Shown: positions 61,601 through 64,000 of the stretch, piece after piece
Layout of the letters: the number at the start of each line of letters is the position of its first letter
Position numbering within the stretch: the stretch's first letter is position 1
Source of the DNA: Archivesica marissinica
Taxonomy: Eukaryota; Mollusca; Bivalvia; Venerida; Vesicomyidae
Direction of reading: 5' to 3'
Assembly (NCBI GenBank): GCA_014843695.1
Contig: CM026387.1
Coordinates: 80,593,128-80,657,127, forward strand
Length of the DNA stretch: 64,000 nt
Position numbers and translations under genes: made by a program
Notes under the pieces: generated by a model
Told to the model about the DNA's origin: nothing
What the model saw: only the letters and a program-made list of their open reading frames with translations
Databases searched by the model: none

Positions 61601-61831
61601 TATCACTCAGGTATTCTAGTGTTACACCAGTATCACTCAGGTGTTTCAGTGTTGAACCAGTATAACTCATGTGTTCCAGTGTTACACCAGTATCCTGCAT
61701 GGGTTCCAGTGTTAACACAGTATCACACAACTATTCCAGTGTTAAACCAGTATCACACACGTATTCCAGTGTTGATAAACAAGCGTCACACAGGCATTCC
61801 AGTGTTATACCAATATCATTCAGGTGTTTCA

Positions 61832-61950
61832 GTAGACACACCATATATGCATATTGTACATAGAAGAAACATATGCATATTGTATGTAGACACACCAGAT
61901 ATACAAATTACTCCTATATGAACCAGATATACATCTTGCACGTAGACAAA
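61832..61950. other. Non-satellite patch in the 30-bp array
   Basis: About 119 bp with two related sub-units, each containing catatgcatattgta-like and gtagacacacca words. It has no similarity to the 30-bp monomer. The same sequence reappears where the array ends at 63944. Neither SINE nor inverted-repeat features are visible. Confidence 0.8.
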
Positions 61951-63943
61951 CACCTGTGTTCCAGTGATAAACAAGCATCACACATGCATTCCAGTATTAA
62001 ACAAGTATCACACAGGTGTTTCAGTGTTATACCAATATCACACAGGCATTTCAGTGTTATACCAACATCACACAGGTGTTCCAGTGTTACACCAGTATCA
62101 CACAGGTTTTTCAGTGTTACACCAGTATCACACAAGTTTTCCAGTGATATACCAATATCACACATGAGTTCCATTGTTAAACCAGTATCATACAGGTGTT
62201 CCAGTGTTAAACCAGTATCACACAAGTATTCCAGTGTTATACCAATATCACACAGGTGTTCCAGTGTTACACCAGTATCACACAGATGATCCAGTGTTAA
62301 AACAGTATCACTCAGTTGTGTCAGTGTTATACCAATATCACACAAGTATTCCAGTGTTAAACCAGTATCACACGGGTGATCCAGTGTCAAACAAGTATCA
62401 CACAGGTATTCCAGTATTAAACCAGTATCACTCAGGTGTTTCAGTGTTATACCAATATCACATAAGTGTACCAGTGTTAAATCAGTATCATTCAAGTGTT
62501 CAAGTGTTAAATTAGTATCACTCAGGTGTTCCAGTGTTAACTCAGTATCATTTAGGTATCCCAGTGTTAAACCCGTATCACTCAGGTGTTCCAGTGTTAA
62601 ACCAAGATCCCCCAGTATTCCAGTGTTAAATCAGTATCGCTCAGGTATTTCAGTGTTATGCCAATATCACACAAGTATTCCAGTGTTAAACCAGTATCAC
62701 TCAGGTATTCCAGTGTTTAACAAGTATCACGCAGGTGTTCCAGTGTTAAACCAGTATCACACAGGTGTTCCATTGTTAAACCAGTATCACGCAGGAGTTC
62801 CAGTGTAAACCAGTATCACTCATATATTCCAGTGTTAAACCAGTATCACTCAGGTGTTCCAGTGTTAATCCAGTATCACGCAGGTGTTCCAGTGTTAAAC
62901 CAGTACCAACTAGGTGTTCCAGTAAAGAACCAGTATCACACAGGTGTGCGAGTGTTAAACCAGTATCACTCAGGTGTTGTAGTGTTAAACCAGTATCATT
63001 AATGTGTTCTAGTGTTAAACCAGTATCACTCATGTGTTCCAGTGTTAAACCAGGATCCCCAGTATTCCAGTGTTAAATCAGTATCGCTCAGGTATTCCAG
63101 TGTTATACCAATATCACACAAGAATTCCAGTGTTAAGCAAGTATCACACATGTATTCCAGTGTTAAACCAGTATCACTCAGGTGTTTCAGTGTTATACCA
63201 ATATCACACAGGTGTTCCAGTGTTAAACCAGTATCACTCAGGTGTTTCAGTGTTATACCAATATCACACAGGTGTACCAGTGTTAAATCAGTATCACTCA
63301 AGTGTTCCAGTGTTTAACCAGTTGTCACTCAGGTGTTCCAGTGTTAACGCAGTATCATTCAGGTGTCCCAGTGTTAGGTCAGTATCACTCATGTGTTCTA
63401 GTGTTAAACCAGTATTACTCATGTGTTCTAGTGTTAAACCAGTATCACTCATGTGTTCTAGTGATACACCAGTATCACTAATGTGTTCTAGTGTTACACC
63501 AGTATCACTCAGGTGTTCAAGTGTTAGATCAGTATCACTCAGGTGTTTCAGTGTTAAACCAGTATCACTCAGGTATTCAAGTGTTAAACCAGTATCTCTC
63601 GTGTGTTCCAGTATTAAACCAGTATCACACAGGTATTCCAGTGTTAAACCAGTATCACTCATGTGTTCTAGTGTTAAACCAGTATCACTCATGTGTTCCA
63701 GTGTTAAACCAGTATCACTCATATGTTCCAGTGTTAAACCAGTATCACTCAGGCGTTCCAGTGTTAAGCCAGTATCACTCATATGTTCCAGTGTTAAACA
63801 TGTACAACACAGGTATTCCAGTGTTGTTAAACCAGTATCTCTCAGCTATTCCAGTGTTAAACGAGAATCACTCAGGTGTTCCAGTGTTAAGCCAGTAGCA
63901 CGCATGTGTTCTAGTGTTAAACCAGTACCACTCATTTGTTCCA

Positions 63944-64000
63944 GTAGACACACCATATATGCATATTGTTCATAGAAGATATGCATATTGTATGTAGGTA
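63944..64000. other. Right edge of the 30-bp array, same patch sequence
   Basis: Begins gtagacacaccatatatgca and follows the 61832-61950 patch with a short deletion, then runs off the window. The last satellite unit joins it at the same type of position (after ttccagt / tttcagt) in both places. Confidence 0.8.

Larger units (their letters stand above)
44583..63943. repeat. 30-bp satellite array, 19 kb
   Basis: About 640 copies of a 30-bp unit with core ccagtatcactcaggtgttc followed by cagtgttaaa, broken only by one SINE (46009-46246) and a non-satellite patch (61832-61950). Variation is concentrated at a few sites: ctcaggtg/ctcatgtg/cacaggtg, ccag/ctag, and gttaaa/gttaca/gttata. From about 56 kb the cacaggtg form dominates, showing regional homogenisation. 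A longer variant unit (tgttaaacatgtacaacaca, then ggtaatacagtgttgtt) marks higher-order repeats. The period is divisible by ten codons and three of six frames of the consensus lack stops, which explains reading frames of up to 1,074 codons on the minus strand. Confidence 0.97.

Noticed and set aside
44583..63943. CRISPR-like appearance of ~30-bp repeats
   Set aside because: There are no unique spacers between repeats, the repeats are continuous and variable, there are no cas genes, and the context is eukaryotic.

Overview
This 64 kb window looks like gene-poor, repeat-dominated DNA from an invertebrate animal nuclear genome. It contains intron-like GT-AG signals, several tRNA-derived SINE families, non-LTR (LINE) and DIRS-type retroelement fragments, a Tc1-type DD34E transposon, and a transposon with THAP and SAP domains. 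There is no operon-like gene packing, rRNA or clear host gene. The mix fits a lophotrochozoan, most likely a bivalve mollusc; that is inference from repeat style and cannot be fixed to a species.

Layout. 0-3.1 kb holds two minisatellites (37-bp and 14-bp periods). 3.1-21.7 kb is low-copy AT-rich sequence littered with dead mobile elements: a DIRS-like RNase H fragment (4.3-4.8 kb), a palindrome-bearing ~140-bp repeat (5.0-5.9 kb), short duplications and SINEs (7.0-11.1 kb), a LINE linker fragment (11.2-11.7 kb), a 1,260-bp THAP/SAP DNA transposon with AT target duplications (12.28-13.54 kb), a decayed antisense LINE (13.65-15.79 kb), a 34-bp minisatellite (17.3-17.9 kb) and a 1,629-bp Tc1 element (20.02-21.65 kb). 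21.67-32.8 kb is a 31-bp G-rich satellite with higher-order repeats and a 1,000-N gap. 33.2-34.9 kb holds 40-bp and 38-bp minisatellites separated by a SINE fragment. 35.3-41.8 kb is another mobile-element graveyard with nested SINEs and two inverted LINE 3' ends. 42.05-44.24 kb holds 25-bp and 27-bp arrays back to back. 44.58-63.94 kb is one very large 30-bp satellite with nested higher-order repeats, a recent 2,024-bp tandem duplication, and a single SINE inserted at 46.0 kb.

Roughly 38 kb, about 60 percent, is tandem repeat belonging to about a dozen families with unrelated monomers. The long reading frames in this window (up to 1,074 codons) are by-products of stop-free monomers, some with periods divisible by three, and are not treated as genes. 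The only protein-coding signals recognised are transposon or retrotransposon remnants, plus one weak candidate host exon at 39,991-40,130. The most notable items are the THAP+SAP transposon, the in-frame GT-AG interval inside the Tc1 transposase, the SINE families that share one 3' tail, and the organisation of the satellites.
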